Both the position numbers and the translations under genes were made by a program. DNA of 15,557 bases from an uncultured bacterium. Its GTDB lineage: Bacteria; Cyanobacteriota; Vampirovibrionia; Gastranaerophilales; Gastranaerophilaceae. The stretch spans positions 1 through 15,557 of the forward strand of contig URPS01000048.1 in assembly GCA_900549855.1 (NCBI GenBank), given 5' to 3'. Below the pieces are notes generated by a model. The model was not told the origin of the DNA, did no database searches, and saw only the letters and a list, made by a program, of their open reading frames with translations. Of the stretch, positions 6,606 to 15,100 are shown piece after piece (positions within the stretch are counted from its first letter, which is position 1; the number at the start of each line of letters is the position of its first letter).

Positions 6606-7434
6606 ATACCCATTTTTAACAAATTATTTTACACAAGCACTAACAACTTCAAACAGAGCATTGCCACAAAGCATTCTTTTTTATGGCAACGATTTTGAAG
6701 CTCAATATACTTTATCTAAAGAAATTGCAAGATTATTAAATTGCCAAAATGATAAGTCCGATAATTGTGAATGTTTGAATTGTAAATGGATTAGAGAAGA
6801 TGCTCACCCTGCGATTTTAACTATATCAAGGATTGATAATAAACCTGACGATGATGATTCTAAAACAGTAATTTCTATTAAACAATCTCAAATGATTAAA
6901 GAAAGTCTTATGTCAGCATCGGAATTCCATCGTGTATATATTTTTTGTGATAGAGATGATGACGGTAATATTTCAGGTTTAAATCCATTGAACTTTCAAG
7001 CAGAAACTGCCAATTCTTTACTGAAAATTATAGAAGAACCACAGCCAGGAGTAACATTTATATTTTTAACCAGATATATTGAAGATGTCCTCCCGACTAT
7101 CATATCTCGCTCTCAATGTTTCTTCGTACCTGCTTACAAAACAACTGATTACGATTATAGTTGTATTAACGGGATTTTTACTAATTACTTTTCTTTTGAA
7201 CGTAAAGATGCTTTTGATATTTCACAAAAATTATGTGATTTAACAAAAGAAATTCCACCGCAAAAAATTCTGGATGGAATTCAAAATTATGTTCTTGCAA
7301 CATTAAAAAACAATCCAAAGGAAACAGAATTAATTAAACATATTGAATTTATTGAAGATGCTAAGCGTCAAACAAAATTGGGCATAAAACCTGTAAATGT
7401 ATTTGATGAACTTTGTTTGAAATTAATAAAGTAA
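6589..7434 (+). CDS. holB: DNA polymerase III delta-prime subunit, clamp loader
   Basis: A 281-aa HolB (delta-prime), the stator of the clamp loader. I chose GTG 6589 because GGAGG lies at 6578-6582, 6 nt upstream. Longer TTG starts reach further into holA without a ribosome binding site, and the family alignment begins around YPFLTNYF. The Walker A loop is absent (LFYGNDFEAQYTL), as expected for a delta-prime that does not hydrolyse ATP. Four cysteines C52, C60, C62 and C65 form the zinc module typical of gamma/tau and delta-prime. Further on come NSLLKIIEEPQPGVTFIFLT and the SRSQC segment, which matches the arginine-finger SRC motif. The 17-nt overlap with holA implies coupled translation and equal dosage of the two partners. 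Confidence 0.9.
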   Translation: MLLSDKYPFLTNYFTQALTTSNRALPQSILFYGNDFEAQYTLSKEIARLLNCQNDKSDNCECLNCKWIREDAHPAILTISRIDNKPDDDDSKTVISIKQSQMIKESLMSASEFHRVYIFCDRDDDGNISGLNPLNFQAETANSLLKIIEEPQPGVTFIFLTRYIEDVLPTIISRSQCFFVPAYKTTDYDYSCINGIFTNYFSFERKDAFDISQKLCDLTKEIPPQKILDGIQNYVLATLKNNPKETELIKHIEFIEDAKRQTKLGIKPVNVFDELCLKLIK

Positions 7435-7438
7435 ACTG

Positions 7439-7481
7439 TTTTTATCTTAATACATTTTTATTAAAGAATCTTTGATAAAAA
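7439..7481. terminator. Weak AT-rich inverted repeat between convergent genes
   Basis: TTTTTATC (7439-7446) is the reverse complement of GATAAAAA (7474-7481). A second nested pair, TTAATA (7447-7452) with TATTAA (7459-7464), stacks directly on it. It sits between the ends of holB and the opposite-strand rluD gene, where a bidirectional terminator would be expected. The stem is almost pure A-T, so in this AT-rich DNA it may be chance. Confidence 0.3.
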
Positions 7482-7496
7482 CCAATTGTTCCAACT

Positions 7497-8396
7497 CTAA
7501 ATTTCTAACGCTCTAAGTACTTTCGTAAATTTTTCATCGGGTTCTATTTCTAATGATATCCGCTGACTATTTGCAGGACATGGGAAGGTTAATTTATAAG
7601 ATTCCAAAACTTGCTCCTCAGTTTTGATTTTCATTTTTCCAAACCCGTACAATGTATCATTATAAACAGGATGTCCAATACTTGCCATATGAACTCTTAT
7701 TTGATGAGTTCTGCCCGTTATCAAATGAATTTCTACCAAAGTCGCATCATTAAATCGATTTAAAACTTTTACAATAGATGTACTGTCTTTTCCGCCGTCT
7801 AACACGCACATCTTATGCGGTTGATTTGGATTTCTGCCAATTGGTTTATTAATAACAAAATTATCTTCCTGAACAACACCTTTTACAATTGCCAAATATT
7901 TTTTCTCTACTTGTCCATTTTTCATTGCATTAACAAGATACTCATGAGCCATATTGTTTTTCGCTATCATCAACAAACCCGAAGTATTTCTATCTAATCT
8001 ATGCAAAATACCACGACGAAATTCACCGTTTACATCAGACAAATTCTCACCATATTTATACATCAGAGCATTCACAAGTGTACCAGTGGTTTCAATAGTT
8101 GTTGGATGAGTCAGCATGCCCGATGGCTTGTTTACGACAAGCATATCATCATCTTCCCATATAATATTAAGAGGAATGTTTTCCGGCAAGATTTCGATTT
8201 TATTAACTAGTGGCTCAAATTCTATTAAATCATTCTCTTTAAGGATATAAGACGGCTTTACGATTTTAGAATTAACAAGAACAGAACCTTTTTTAATCTC
8301 AGTCTGAATTTTTGAACGAGAAAAATCTTGCATATAATCAGCAAGAAAACTATCTATTCTATTGTCAGAAGAAAATTCATCAATTACCAGTTTCAT
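7497..8396 (-). CDS. rluD: RluD-family rRNA pseudouridine synthase
   Basis: A 299-aa protein (usual 290-330) that isomerises uridine to pseudouridine, in the RluD branch usually in helix 69 of 23S rRNA. An N-terminal S4 RNA-binding domain covers about 10-65 (SRSKIQTEIKKGSVLVN). The catalytic domain has VVNKPSGMLTHP (87-98), the motif HRLDRNTSGL with catalytic D135, and the C-terminal TGRTHQIRVHMASIGHPVYND. RluA, RluC and RluD share these, so the target site is inferred from the S4 domain and the lspA neighbour; lspA-rluD pairs are common in bacteria. The start overlaps the end of lspA by 17 nt. Only a poor Shine-Dalgarno (AAAGAA) precedes it, so translation probably depends on lspA. It ends in TAG. 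Confidence 0.9.
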   Translation of the reverse strand: MKLVIDEFSSDNRIDSFLADYMQDFSRSKIQTEIKKGSVLVNSKIVKPSYILKENDLIEFEPLVNKIEILPENIPLNIIWEDDDMLVVNKPSGMLTHPTTIETTGTLVNALMYKYGENLSDVNGEFRRGILHRLDRNTSGLLMIAKNNMAHEYLVNAMKNGQVEKKYLAIVKGVVQEDNFVINKPIGRNPNQPHKMCVLDGGKDSTSIVKVLNRFNDATLVEIHLITGRTHQIRVHMASIGHPVYNDTLYGFGKMKIKTEEQVLESYKLTFPCPANSQRISLEIEPDEKFTKVLRALEI

Positions 8397-8856
8397 TGTT
8401 CTTTGAAAAATTATGCTTTATTATAATTATGACTATTGCTAATACGCTTATATTAATGAAAATATCAGAAATATTGAATACCGGAAAATTTATAAAATTT
8501 AATTTAAAATAATCTCTTACATATCCAAAAGCTATTCTTTCGTACATGTTACAGAAAATTCCGGATATTAAAAGTGCTGTCCAAAAATATGCAATTGTTG
8601 AAGATTTAGCAGCATGTTTAATTGCATAAAAAGCTATTGTTATGATTGCTGCAATTGCAAAACATACCAAAAAGATTTTGGAATTCTGTAAAATACTAAA
8701 TGCAGCTCCTGTATTCTGAACCGAAATTAAATCAAACACAGGATTGCTCGGCAAAGCATCAATATTATTGTATACTGCATTAGAAGCAAACAGGTCAAAT
8801 ACGATAAAGAAGATTGTTGAAATGAAGAAATAAATTATCTTACTTATTTTGTTCAT
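8380..8856 (-). CDS. lspA: Divergent lipoprotein signal peptidase (signal peptidase II)
   Basis: A 158-aa inner-membrane protease that removes signal peptides from prolipoproteins after lipidation. Four hydrophobic segments are visible (about 5-22, 61-80, 90-103, 133-147). Family motifs: VQNTGAAFS (46-54), NMYERIAFGYVRDYF (103-117) with catalytic D115, and FPVFNISD (124-131) with catalytic D131. Departures from the consensus: D-x-x-x-K near residue 21 reads DLFAS, so the lysine is lost; the usual N-x-x-D-R reads N-M-Y-E-R; and the A before the second catalytic Asp is S. The dyad is intact, so activity is likely. I chose ATG 8856, with GAGG 5-7 nt upstream; an ATG at 8859 is equally close and a longer TTG start lacks support. 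It overlaps the upstream secreted-protein gene by 17 nt and rluD by 17 nt. Confidence 0.87.
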   Translation of the reverse strand: MNKISKIIYFFISTIFFIVFDLFASNAVYNNIDALPSNPVFDLISVQNTGAAFSILQNSKIFLVCFAIAAIITIAFYAIKHAAKSSTIAYFWTALLISGIFCNMYERIAFGYVRDYFKLNFINFPVFNISDIFINISVLAIVIIIIKHNFSKNNETGN

Positions 8857-9703
8857 CATTTTCCTCTTTTGCAACTTTAGGAACTACATTAACACGTACA
8901 ATTTTGTATCCGAAACCTGTCAAGCTAAGTTTTATGTTAAAATCCTCAACATCAGCTCTAGTTAAACCTATTGATGCAACTACATATTCATTGACATTAT
9001 CACTATTTGAAACAAAAATACGTTCTAAGATATTATCTTCCGGAAATTTTCTGTAAACTTCTTTGGCTTGTTTTTGAGGATATTCAACTTTATCACTTGC
9101 AATTGACGCAATCGCAATTATATTTGCAGGCGGATTAAATTCTAAAGAAGCAGTATACTCTTCTCCCGCATTGATTTTTTCCGGAGCTGTCAATTTTATA
9201 TCCAAATTTTTAGCCTCACCATAAAGCATTGTAGTTGTTTCTTTTAGAACTTCATCAGAAGCTACTTTCCACTCACCATTTTCTTTTTTTAAGTGATAAA
9301 CACTATCTGATTCACTCCTTAAAATACCATCCATTTTTGCTGAAACAGGAATATCTGCAGAAGATGTTTCTTCCACAGCAACTTCAGCAACATCGTCTTT
9401 AACGTCTATAGATTTAATTTTAATACCATAAACAATCTTGTCATAAGTACCCCAAATATCCTTAACTAATTCTGAGTATGTGTCGAGATTGAATCCATCA
9501 GCATTTGTATAATTTTTATCGTATGTTGCTATAAATTTATCAAAATTTGTCTTATTTGCATACTTCACCTGCGAGTGCAATAAAGATTTAATTTCTCTTG
9601 TATCATTTTTGAAAATATCAAGATTAAACAAATCAAAGCTTCCGCCTGCAAACGCAGATGGCATCGTCAATAGTAATGTTAATATGATTACAAATTTCTT
9701 CAT
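8840..9703 (-). CDS. Secreted protein of unknown function, NTF2-like N-terminal domain
   Basis: A 287-aa protein with a clear Sec signal peptide: basic MKK, a hydrophobic core to residue 14, and cleavage predicted after A-F-A (17-19). There is no lipobox cysteine, so it is not a lipoprotein despite its lspA neighbour. Residues ~35-155 look like an NTF2/SnoaL-type alpha+beta fold (helical start, DKFIATYDKNYTNADG, then strands ending in YHLKKENGEWKVASDE). Residues ~165-275 are strand-rich and resemble an immunoglobulin-like or CARDB-type module (NLDIKLTAPEKINAGEEYTASLEF). No catalytic motif is visible; a periplasmic or surface binding role is a guess. It is first in a three-gene unit with lspA and rluD. 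A TATAAT box 7 nt before the ATG and no Shine-Dalgarno suggest a leaderless mRNA. Confidence 0.78.
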   Translation of the reverse strand: MKKFVIILTLLLTMPSAFAGGSFDLFNLDIFKNDTREIKSLLHSQVKYANKTNFDKFIATYDKNYTNADGFNLDTYSELVKDIWGTYDKIVYGIKIKSIDVKDDVAEVAVEETSSADIPVSAKMDGILRSESDSVYHLKKENGEWKVASDEVLKETTTMLYGEAKNLDIKLTAPEKINAGEEYTASLEFNPPANIIAIASIASDKVEYPQKQAKEVYRKFPEDNILERIFVSNSDNVNEYVVASIGLTRADVEDFNIKLSLTGFGYKIVRVNVVPKVAKEENDEQNK

Positions 9704-9710
9704 ATTTTAA

Positions 9711-9739
9711 ATTATACTCTAAAATAAACAAAACTTGAA
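9711..9739 (-). promoter_or_regulatory. Promoter of the secreted protein-lspA-rluD unit
   Basis: On the minus strand a perfect TATAAT (9711-9716) lies 7 nt before ATG. TTCAAG (9734-9739) stands 17 nt further upstream and matches the -35 consensus only partly. The start of transcription would fall at the start codon. No purine-rich ribosome binding site lies between. Confidence 0.5.
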
Positions 9740-9776
9740 TAATACAAACAAATGACTTACTTTTTTGGTGAATATG

Positions 9777-9802
9777 TGGTATAATCGACACAACAGTAGG
9801 AG
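9777..9802 (+). promoter_or_regulatory. Extended -10 promoter and RBS of the regulator-sda operon
   Basis: TGG directly followed by TATAAT (9777-9785) forms an extended -10 element, which can work without a good -35; TTACTT at 9757-9762 is the weak candidate at 17 nt spacing. AGGAG at 9798-9802 is 5 nt before ATG 9808. Together with the divergent promoter this accounts for most of the 104-nt gap 9704-9807. Confidence 0.6.
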
Positions 9803-9807
9803 TTTTT

Positions 9808-10416
9808 ATGCCAAATATTGATTTAGACAACGAATTTTTAGAGTTATTTTTTAATATCACAAACTCTAAGCCGCCAAAAGATGTAAGCCTTCTTGATTTA
9901 AAAAAACAATTAATTGATATTGTTGACACCCTTAAAGAGTTGAACAGTTGTGCTAAAAAGCCAATTTACAGTAAAGCTTTTGGTAATGATGTTGTACAAG
10001 AAGATGATGGTACTCCTGCAATGTTAGTTGTTGATGATTTGGGTGTTATTACATATCAGTTAAAAGTTTTATTATCACAATTTGATTATGAAATTGATTG
10101 TTCTCAAGAAATATATGATGCCGTAGCAAAATTCAAAAAAAGACGATATAAATATATTGTAATGGATTTATTTATTCCAACAGAAAGAGAAGGTTTTATT
10201 CTGCTAACAGAACTCAAAAAAATGGCTACTGCTTACGGTACTAATACAACGATTGGTGTTATAACAGCTTCTCCTAGAAAAGAAATCGAAAATCAATGCA
10301 GAATGCGTGGCGCAGATTTCTTCTTAGAAAAAAACAGCAATTGGCAAAATGAACTTGTTAAAATAATGAAAAGTTATATTAATGCCGGCAAAGACGAGGA
10401 TGATGAGGATTACTAA
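9808..10416 (+). CDS. Receiver-only response regulator with N-terminal extension
   Basis: A 202-aa protein with one CheY-like receiver domain at about 70-195 and no DNA-binding or enzymatic output domain. The phosphorylation machinery is complete: acidic pair D76-D77 (MLVVDD), phospho-acceptor D120 (YIVMDLFIP), T153 (VITAS) and K175 (FFLEK). About 68 residues precede the receiver (LDNEFLELFFNIT, DLKKQLIDIVDTLKEL); they are helical and acidic and I do not recognise them. The C-terminus is an acidic tail. It probably works by protein-protein contact after phosphorylation by an unlinked kinase. Its stop lies 2 nt before the serine dehydratase beta-subunit gene, so it is the first gene of that operon. 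Whether it controls serine catabolism or just shares a promoter is open. Confidence 0.85.
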   Translation: MPNIDLDNEFLELFFNITNSKPPKDVSLLDLKKQLIDIVDTLKELNSCAKKPIYSKAFGNDVVQEDDGTPAMLVVDDLGVITYQLKVLLSQFDYEIDCSQEIYDAVAKFKKRRYKYIVMDLFIPTEREGFILLTELKKMATAYGTNTTIGVITASPRKEIENQCRMRGADFFLEKNSNWQNELVKIMKSYINAGKDEDDEDY

Positions 10417-10418
10417 AA

Positions 10419-11075
10419 ATGGAGCAAAAGTCAGTTTTTTCAGTAATCTCTCCAATAATGGTAGGTCCATCCAGTTCACACACCGCTGGAGCTGTTAGAT
10501 TAGGTTTAATGGCACGCAATATCTACAAAAATTCTTTTAAAAAAGTAAATTTTATTTTGTATAATTCTTTTGCAACAACAGGCTTTGGTCATGGTACTGA
10601 TAAGGGATTATTAGCAGGAGTCTTGGGTTATTCAGTGGATGATGCACTAATAAAAGACATTTTTGACAACATTGGTAATTCAGTTGAATATTCTTACCAA
10701 TATGCGCATGATATTTCAAGACACCCTAATTCCGTTGACATCACTTTTGATGACAAAATGACTATTTCCGGAGATTCAGTTGGTGCAGGCGAAATAAGAA
10801 TAAATAGCATTGATGGTTTTTCCGTTAGCATAGACGGCAGCTATGACACATTGCTTTTAATGTATAAAGACCGTCCGGGAATGATATCAACAGTTAGTGA
10901 AATTATTCAAAAACAAAAAGTCAACATTGCTTCATTACATTGTGACAGAAGCTCTAAAGGCGGAGTGGCTTCTATGTATATAGCACTTGATATACCTCTC
11001 GGCGAAGATACTGTTGATAAAGTAAAGAAAATTGAAGATGTGTTCTTCGTTACCAATATTAGGAAATTAAAATAA
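10419..11075 (+). CDS. sdaAB: L-serine dehydratase, beta subunit
   Basis: A 218-aa beta chain of the two-subunit, iron-sulfur-dependent L-serine dehydratase (L-serine to pyruvate and ammonia). The N-terminal domain carries the family signature SPIMVGPSSSHTAGAVRLG (11-29) and GFGHGTDKGLLAG (55-67). The C-terminal ACT domain, from about residue 146 (LLMYKDRPGMISTVSEIIQKQKVNIASLHCDR), is the usual amino-acid-sensing fold. In type 1 (E. coli) enzymes alpha and beta are fused; here they are separate as in Bacillus and Clostridium (type 2). Length is typical. GAGGA 9 nt upstream, inside the end of the regulator gene, serves as ribosome binding site. It overlaps sdaAA by 1 nt (TAATG). Confidence 0.95.
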   Translation: MEQKSVFSVISPIMVGPSSSHTAGAVRLGLMARNIYKNSFKKVNFILYNSFATTGFGHGTDKGLLAGVLGYSVDDALIKDIFDNIGNSVEYSYQYAHDISRHPNSVDITFDDKMTISGDSVGAGEIRINSIDGFSVSIDGSYDTLLLMYKDRPGMISTVSEIIQKQKVNIASLHCDRSSKGGVASMYIALDIPLGEDTVDKVKKIEDVFFVTNIRKLK

Positions 11076-11959
11076 TGCCAATACTATCGTTTAATGATTT
11101 AATTGAAAAATGTAATAGAGAAAACAAGGCAATTTATGAAATAGCTTTGGAAGAAGAAAGAGTGTTGACTGATGAATGCTTAGATGTCATACGCATAAGG
11201 GTACTTGAAAACTTGATTGCAATGAAAGAGGCTATAAAAAAGGGGCTTACATCTCAAGAAAAAGCGGTAAGCGGTTGGTGTGGCGATGATTGCGTAAAAC
11301 TAACAGAACGTTTTAAAAACAAATCATCCTTGTTTGGTAAAGTATTTGAGAAAATCACAACTTATGCACTCGCAACTGCAGAAGAAAATCTTAGAATGGG
11401 AAGAATTGTCGCTTGCCCAACGGCAGGTTCGTGCGGAATTGTTCCATCTGTTATAGTTGCTGTGTCAGAAGAAAAAAACATCCCTGAAACAGAACAAGTA
11501 AACGGACTTTTAACAGCAGGTATCGTAGGACTTATTGTTTCTAACAAGGTACAGTTAGCTGGAGCTGTTGCCGGTTGTCAAGCAGAATGCGGAGTTGCAT
11601 CAGCTATGGCAGCAGCAGCTTTAACTCAAATGCTTGGCGGAACAACATTAGAAATCATAAACGCAGCGGCTCTAGCATTAAAAAATATATTAGGCTTAAC
11701 TTGTGATCCGGTTTGTGGCTTGGTAGAAGTTCCTTGTATTAAACGTAATGCATTTCTTGCTGTTCACGCCGTTACCGCTTCTGAATTAGCATTATGCGGA
11801 GTTGAAAGCAAAATTCCCATAGATGAAATTGTTGATACACTAAAGATTACAGGACAATTAATGTCACCACTTCTAAAAGAAACTTCTCAAGGCGGATTGG
11901 CAAAAACAAAAACCGGATTAGAATTAGAAAAAAAACTCTTTAAAAACAATAGTCATTAA
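11075..11959 (+). CDS. sdaAA: L-serine dehydratase, iron-sulfur alpha subunit
   Basis: A 294-aa catalytic alpha chain, a normal length. C168, C210 and C221 have exactly the C-X41-C-X10-C spacing of the [4Fe-4S] ligands known from Legionella L-serine dehydratase, with the signature CDPVCGLVEVPCIKRNA at 210-226. ACPTAGSCGIVPSV (113-126) and the alanine-rich AAGxAxG-like helices also match the family. The cluster binds the serine hydroxyl directly and makes these enzymes oxygen-sensitive, which fits an anaerobe. ATG overlaps the sdaAB stop by one base, so translation is coupled, with AGGA 10 nt upstream inside sdaAB. No clear terminator follows; the next gene has its own promoter. Confidence 0.95.
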   Translation: MPILSFNDLIEKCNRENKAIYEIALEEERVLTDECLDVIRIRVLENLIAMKEAIKKGLTSQEKAVSGWCGDDCVKLTERFKNKSSLFGKVFEKITTYALATAEENLRMGRIVACPTAGSCGIVPSVIVAVSEEKNIPETEQVNGLLTAGIVGLIVSNKVQLAGAVAGCQAECGVASAMAAAALTQMLGGTTLEIINAAALALKNILGLTCDPVCGLVEVPCIKRNAFLAVHAVTASELALCGVESKIPIDEIVDTLKITGQLMSPLLKETSQGGLAKTKTGLELEKKLFKNNSH

Positions 11960-11971
11960 TATAAAAACCTA

Positions 11972-12000
11972 TTGCATTCAAAAAAAAACTGTGTCATAAT
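11972..12000 (+). promoter_or_regulatory. Probable promoter and 193-nt leader region of the SNF2 gene
   Basis: TGT plus CATAAT (11992-12000) forms an extended -10 element, with TTGCAT (11972-11977) 17 nt upstream as a poor -35. Transcription near 12007 would give a leader of about 145 nt before ATG 12153. That leader holds a 24-codon TTG-initiated hydrophobic ORF (12025-12099, closed by TAA directly upstream) and the heptamer GAGCCGT twice (12015, 12116). Nothing else was recognised in 11960-12152, including no terminator for sdaAA. Confidence 0.4.
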
Positions 12001-12152
12001 TTAATCAAGGTTGGGAGCCGTTAATTGGATGGAGTAAATGAATCTTTATTCTGTTTGATTATGTCTTTTGTTTCATTTGTTTTTATAACAAGAAGTTAAA
12101 AGTTTGAAACCAACTGAGCCGTAACATTAAAAAGGATGAGTACCTCACATTC

Positions 12153-15100
12153 ATGAGTGGATTTAAGTTTAATTATGATTTCTTGAAAAAGAATGCTACA
12201 CCCGGCAGCTGGAGACGCGGGTATGAATACTACCAAAAGGATATGATTCTTGAATCTTATCCTGAGAAGAATTTCTTTAAAGGCAAAGTTAAAGGAAATT
12301 ACCAAGATTTTTATGTAACTGACTTAATTTTTAAGAAAAATAAAATCGAAGCCAGATGTAATTGTCCATTAAAAGAAGAATGGTGTAAGCATGCTGTTGC
12401 GATTGGGCTTAAAGCAATTGAAGACGGCGCATATGAAAAGTGGATGTACGAAAAATATGGTGTTGAACCTGATGTTTCAGACATTGCAACAGAACTTGAA
12501 GTCGCTCCTAAAGGCAGCTATATATTCCATTTTAACCCTAAAAGACGCCAAAACTTTTTCTCAATTCTTGTGCGAGATAGAGCCACAAACAAGATAGTTC
12601 GCTCATTAGAAAACATTTTACGTGCACTAATTGATGTCCAAAAAAATGACCCATCATTCGAACTTAATGACGCACAAAAAGCTGAATTGGCACTGTTTCA
12701 AACACTATTAAAGATTTCTAAACAAGATAAAAAAGCCGGTTGGTACGATATTCCAATTACCAAATTTGCACCGGTATTTCCTCTTATGGCAGAACTCGAA
12801 GAAGTTCTTGATGAAAAAACGAAAGAAAGAATTCAGTTTACTGATAATATGTGGAGTCTAAACCTCGATGTTTCAACCACAAGTATCAATGGTGCAACCA
12901 ATATTGTTTTGGAATTATTCTGGACAAGACCGGATAAAGAAGGTCTAATTCCGTTTGAAGAAGTTAAATATTTTTCTAGGCAAATCAAATGGGGACGATA
13001 TAAGAACATTATATTCCCTCTCAATATTGCAATGAATGAGCTTCCTCAAAGCATAATTAAATCAACATTTACAGATTTAAAAGAAGCAGATGGCGGAAAA
13101 TTTGTATATGAAGATTTACCACACTTGCAAGAAATAATGAACGTTTCAATTGCAGAAAATATCAGCAAACTGCTTCTTGAACACAAACCGCCAATAAATA
13201 TTGTTACTTTGGGTATTGATTATGATCAATCTCTAAAAGCATCATTGGAGTTTGACTATTCCGGAGTAAGAGTGCCTTATACAAAAAGCAAAGACAAATC
13301 TCCTTATCTTTCTGTCAAAAGTCAAGAAGAAGATGGACTGGTTTACTGGATTAAAAGAGATTATGAACATGAGCAAATGGCTTACAATATGCTTCTTGCT
13401 TGTAAATTTGTTCCTATGCAAACAAATAATTTGGCTTTAGAAAAAGAAAATGCTATTGATTTTTATAATTACTATATCAAGCAAGCAGGTGATGATTGGA
13501 AATTTGAAGAGCACGATGACATGAATTTCTTCAAATTGATAGAAGAACCGTTCAAAATGTGTGCAAAAATAGACTTTTCAGAAGAATCAGCTGACAGTAT
13601 GGAAATTCAAATTTACGGTCAAGTTGGTGATGAAGTAATAAACTTTGATGATATTTATGAAACAATTCAAAGCGGTGAAAAATATGCCCGTGTGAGAAGT
13701 CTTGGTTTTGTAGAGTACCCAGCTCAAAATATTTATCAAATCATGCGTTCTTTTAACTCTTTTGACGCATACAGAAATAATGAAAATAAATTTTTAGTTA
13801 AAACGTATCGTGTTGGTTTGATTACAGAACTTAAAAACCAAGGATTTGATCTCATAATGAGTGACAAATTTAAAGGATTCTGGGAACAAATTTCAACATT
13901 CTCAACCACATCTGACGGAGTTGATATTCCAAGTGGAGTTAACGCAGAATTCCGTGAATATCAGGTTAAAGGTTTCCACTGGCTATGGTTCTTATATCAA
14001 TATGGTTTAAACGGTATTTTGGCGGATGATATGGGGCTTGGTAAAACATTACAAGCTTTGAGTTTGTTACAAAAAGCCAAAGAAGTTGACGGACCGCAAC
14101 CGACATTAGTTATTGCGCCAACGACAGTTGTATTTAACTGGGAAGCTGAAATCCAGAAATTCACTCCAGAATTATCTTGTCTGAAACTTTCCGGCCCAGA
14201 CAGAAAGACATTGTTCAAACACATTCCGGAATACGATATTGTTATTACAAGTTATGCACTTGTTAGACGTGATATAGCAAAGCTTAAGAAATTCAATTTC
14301 CGATACATCATCTTAGATGAATCTCAGAATATCAAAAACGCAATTTCTCAAACAGCACAAGCGGTAAAAGAATTGCAATCAGACCACAAACTTGCACTTT
14401 CCGGTACTCCTATTGAAAACAAGTTAGAAGAACTTTGGTCTGTATTCGACTTCCTAATGCCTGGTTTCTTGTTTAACGTTGCAGAATTCAATTACAGATA
14501 CGTAACTCCGATTATGGAACGTCAAGATAAAACGGTTGAAAAACGTTTGAAGCTTCAAATATTCCCATTCATCTTAAGACGTATGAAACGAGATGTTGCC
14601 AAAGACTTACCGGATAAAGTTGAAAACATGGCTTACTGCGAACTTACTGATGAGCAGCGTGATTTTTATCTCGAAGTATTGGATAGCACTAAAGAAGAAC
14701 TATTTAAGAGTATTGAGCTTAATGGGCTTGAAAAGAGCAGAATGTCTATTTTCTCAGCACTTCTTAGACTTCGCCAAATTTGTTGTCACCCTAAACTATA
14801 CGACAAAGAACACGTTAAAGGTGTTATAAAATCCGGCAAATTTGAATACCTAAAAGGTATGTTAGAACAAATTATTCAAGAAAAACACAGGGTATTATTG
14901 TTCAGCCAGTTTGTTGACATGCTTGATATAATAAAAGGCTGGTTACAAAGAGAAGGTATTCCTTATGAATACTTGACCGGTAAAACAAAAGACCGTCAGG
15001 CTGCTGTTGAAAACTTTAACAGCAACCCTAACATTCCAATATTCTTGATTAGTTTGAAAGCCGGTGGTACAGGTTTGAACTTGACCGGTGCAGATTACGT

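Noticed and set aside
8380..8382. Possible recoding of TGA as in some uncultured lineages
   Set aside because: lspA ends naturally at TGA with a full-length product and no frame requires read-through, so the standard code fits.
8857..8874. A longer lspA start at TTG 8874
   Set aside because: No Shine-Dalgarno at that position; AGAGGA is well placed for the ATG at 8856 (or 8859).
9633..9929. Minus-strand open frame of 98 codons across the divergent promoter region
   Set aside because: It would cover both divergent promoters and the starts of two well-supported genes; no family resemblance.
12015..12122. GAGCCGT occurring twice in the SNF2 leader and once after trxA (5525), plus a 6-bp pairing of GGTTGG (12009-12014) with CCAACT (12110-12115)
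   Set aside because: A 7-mer repeat and a 6-bp stem are expected by chance at this scale; no longer conserved block links them.
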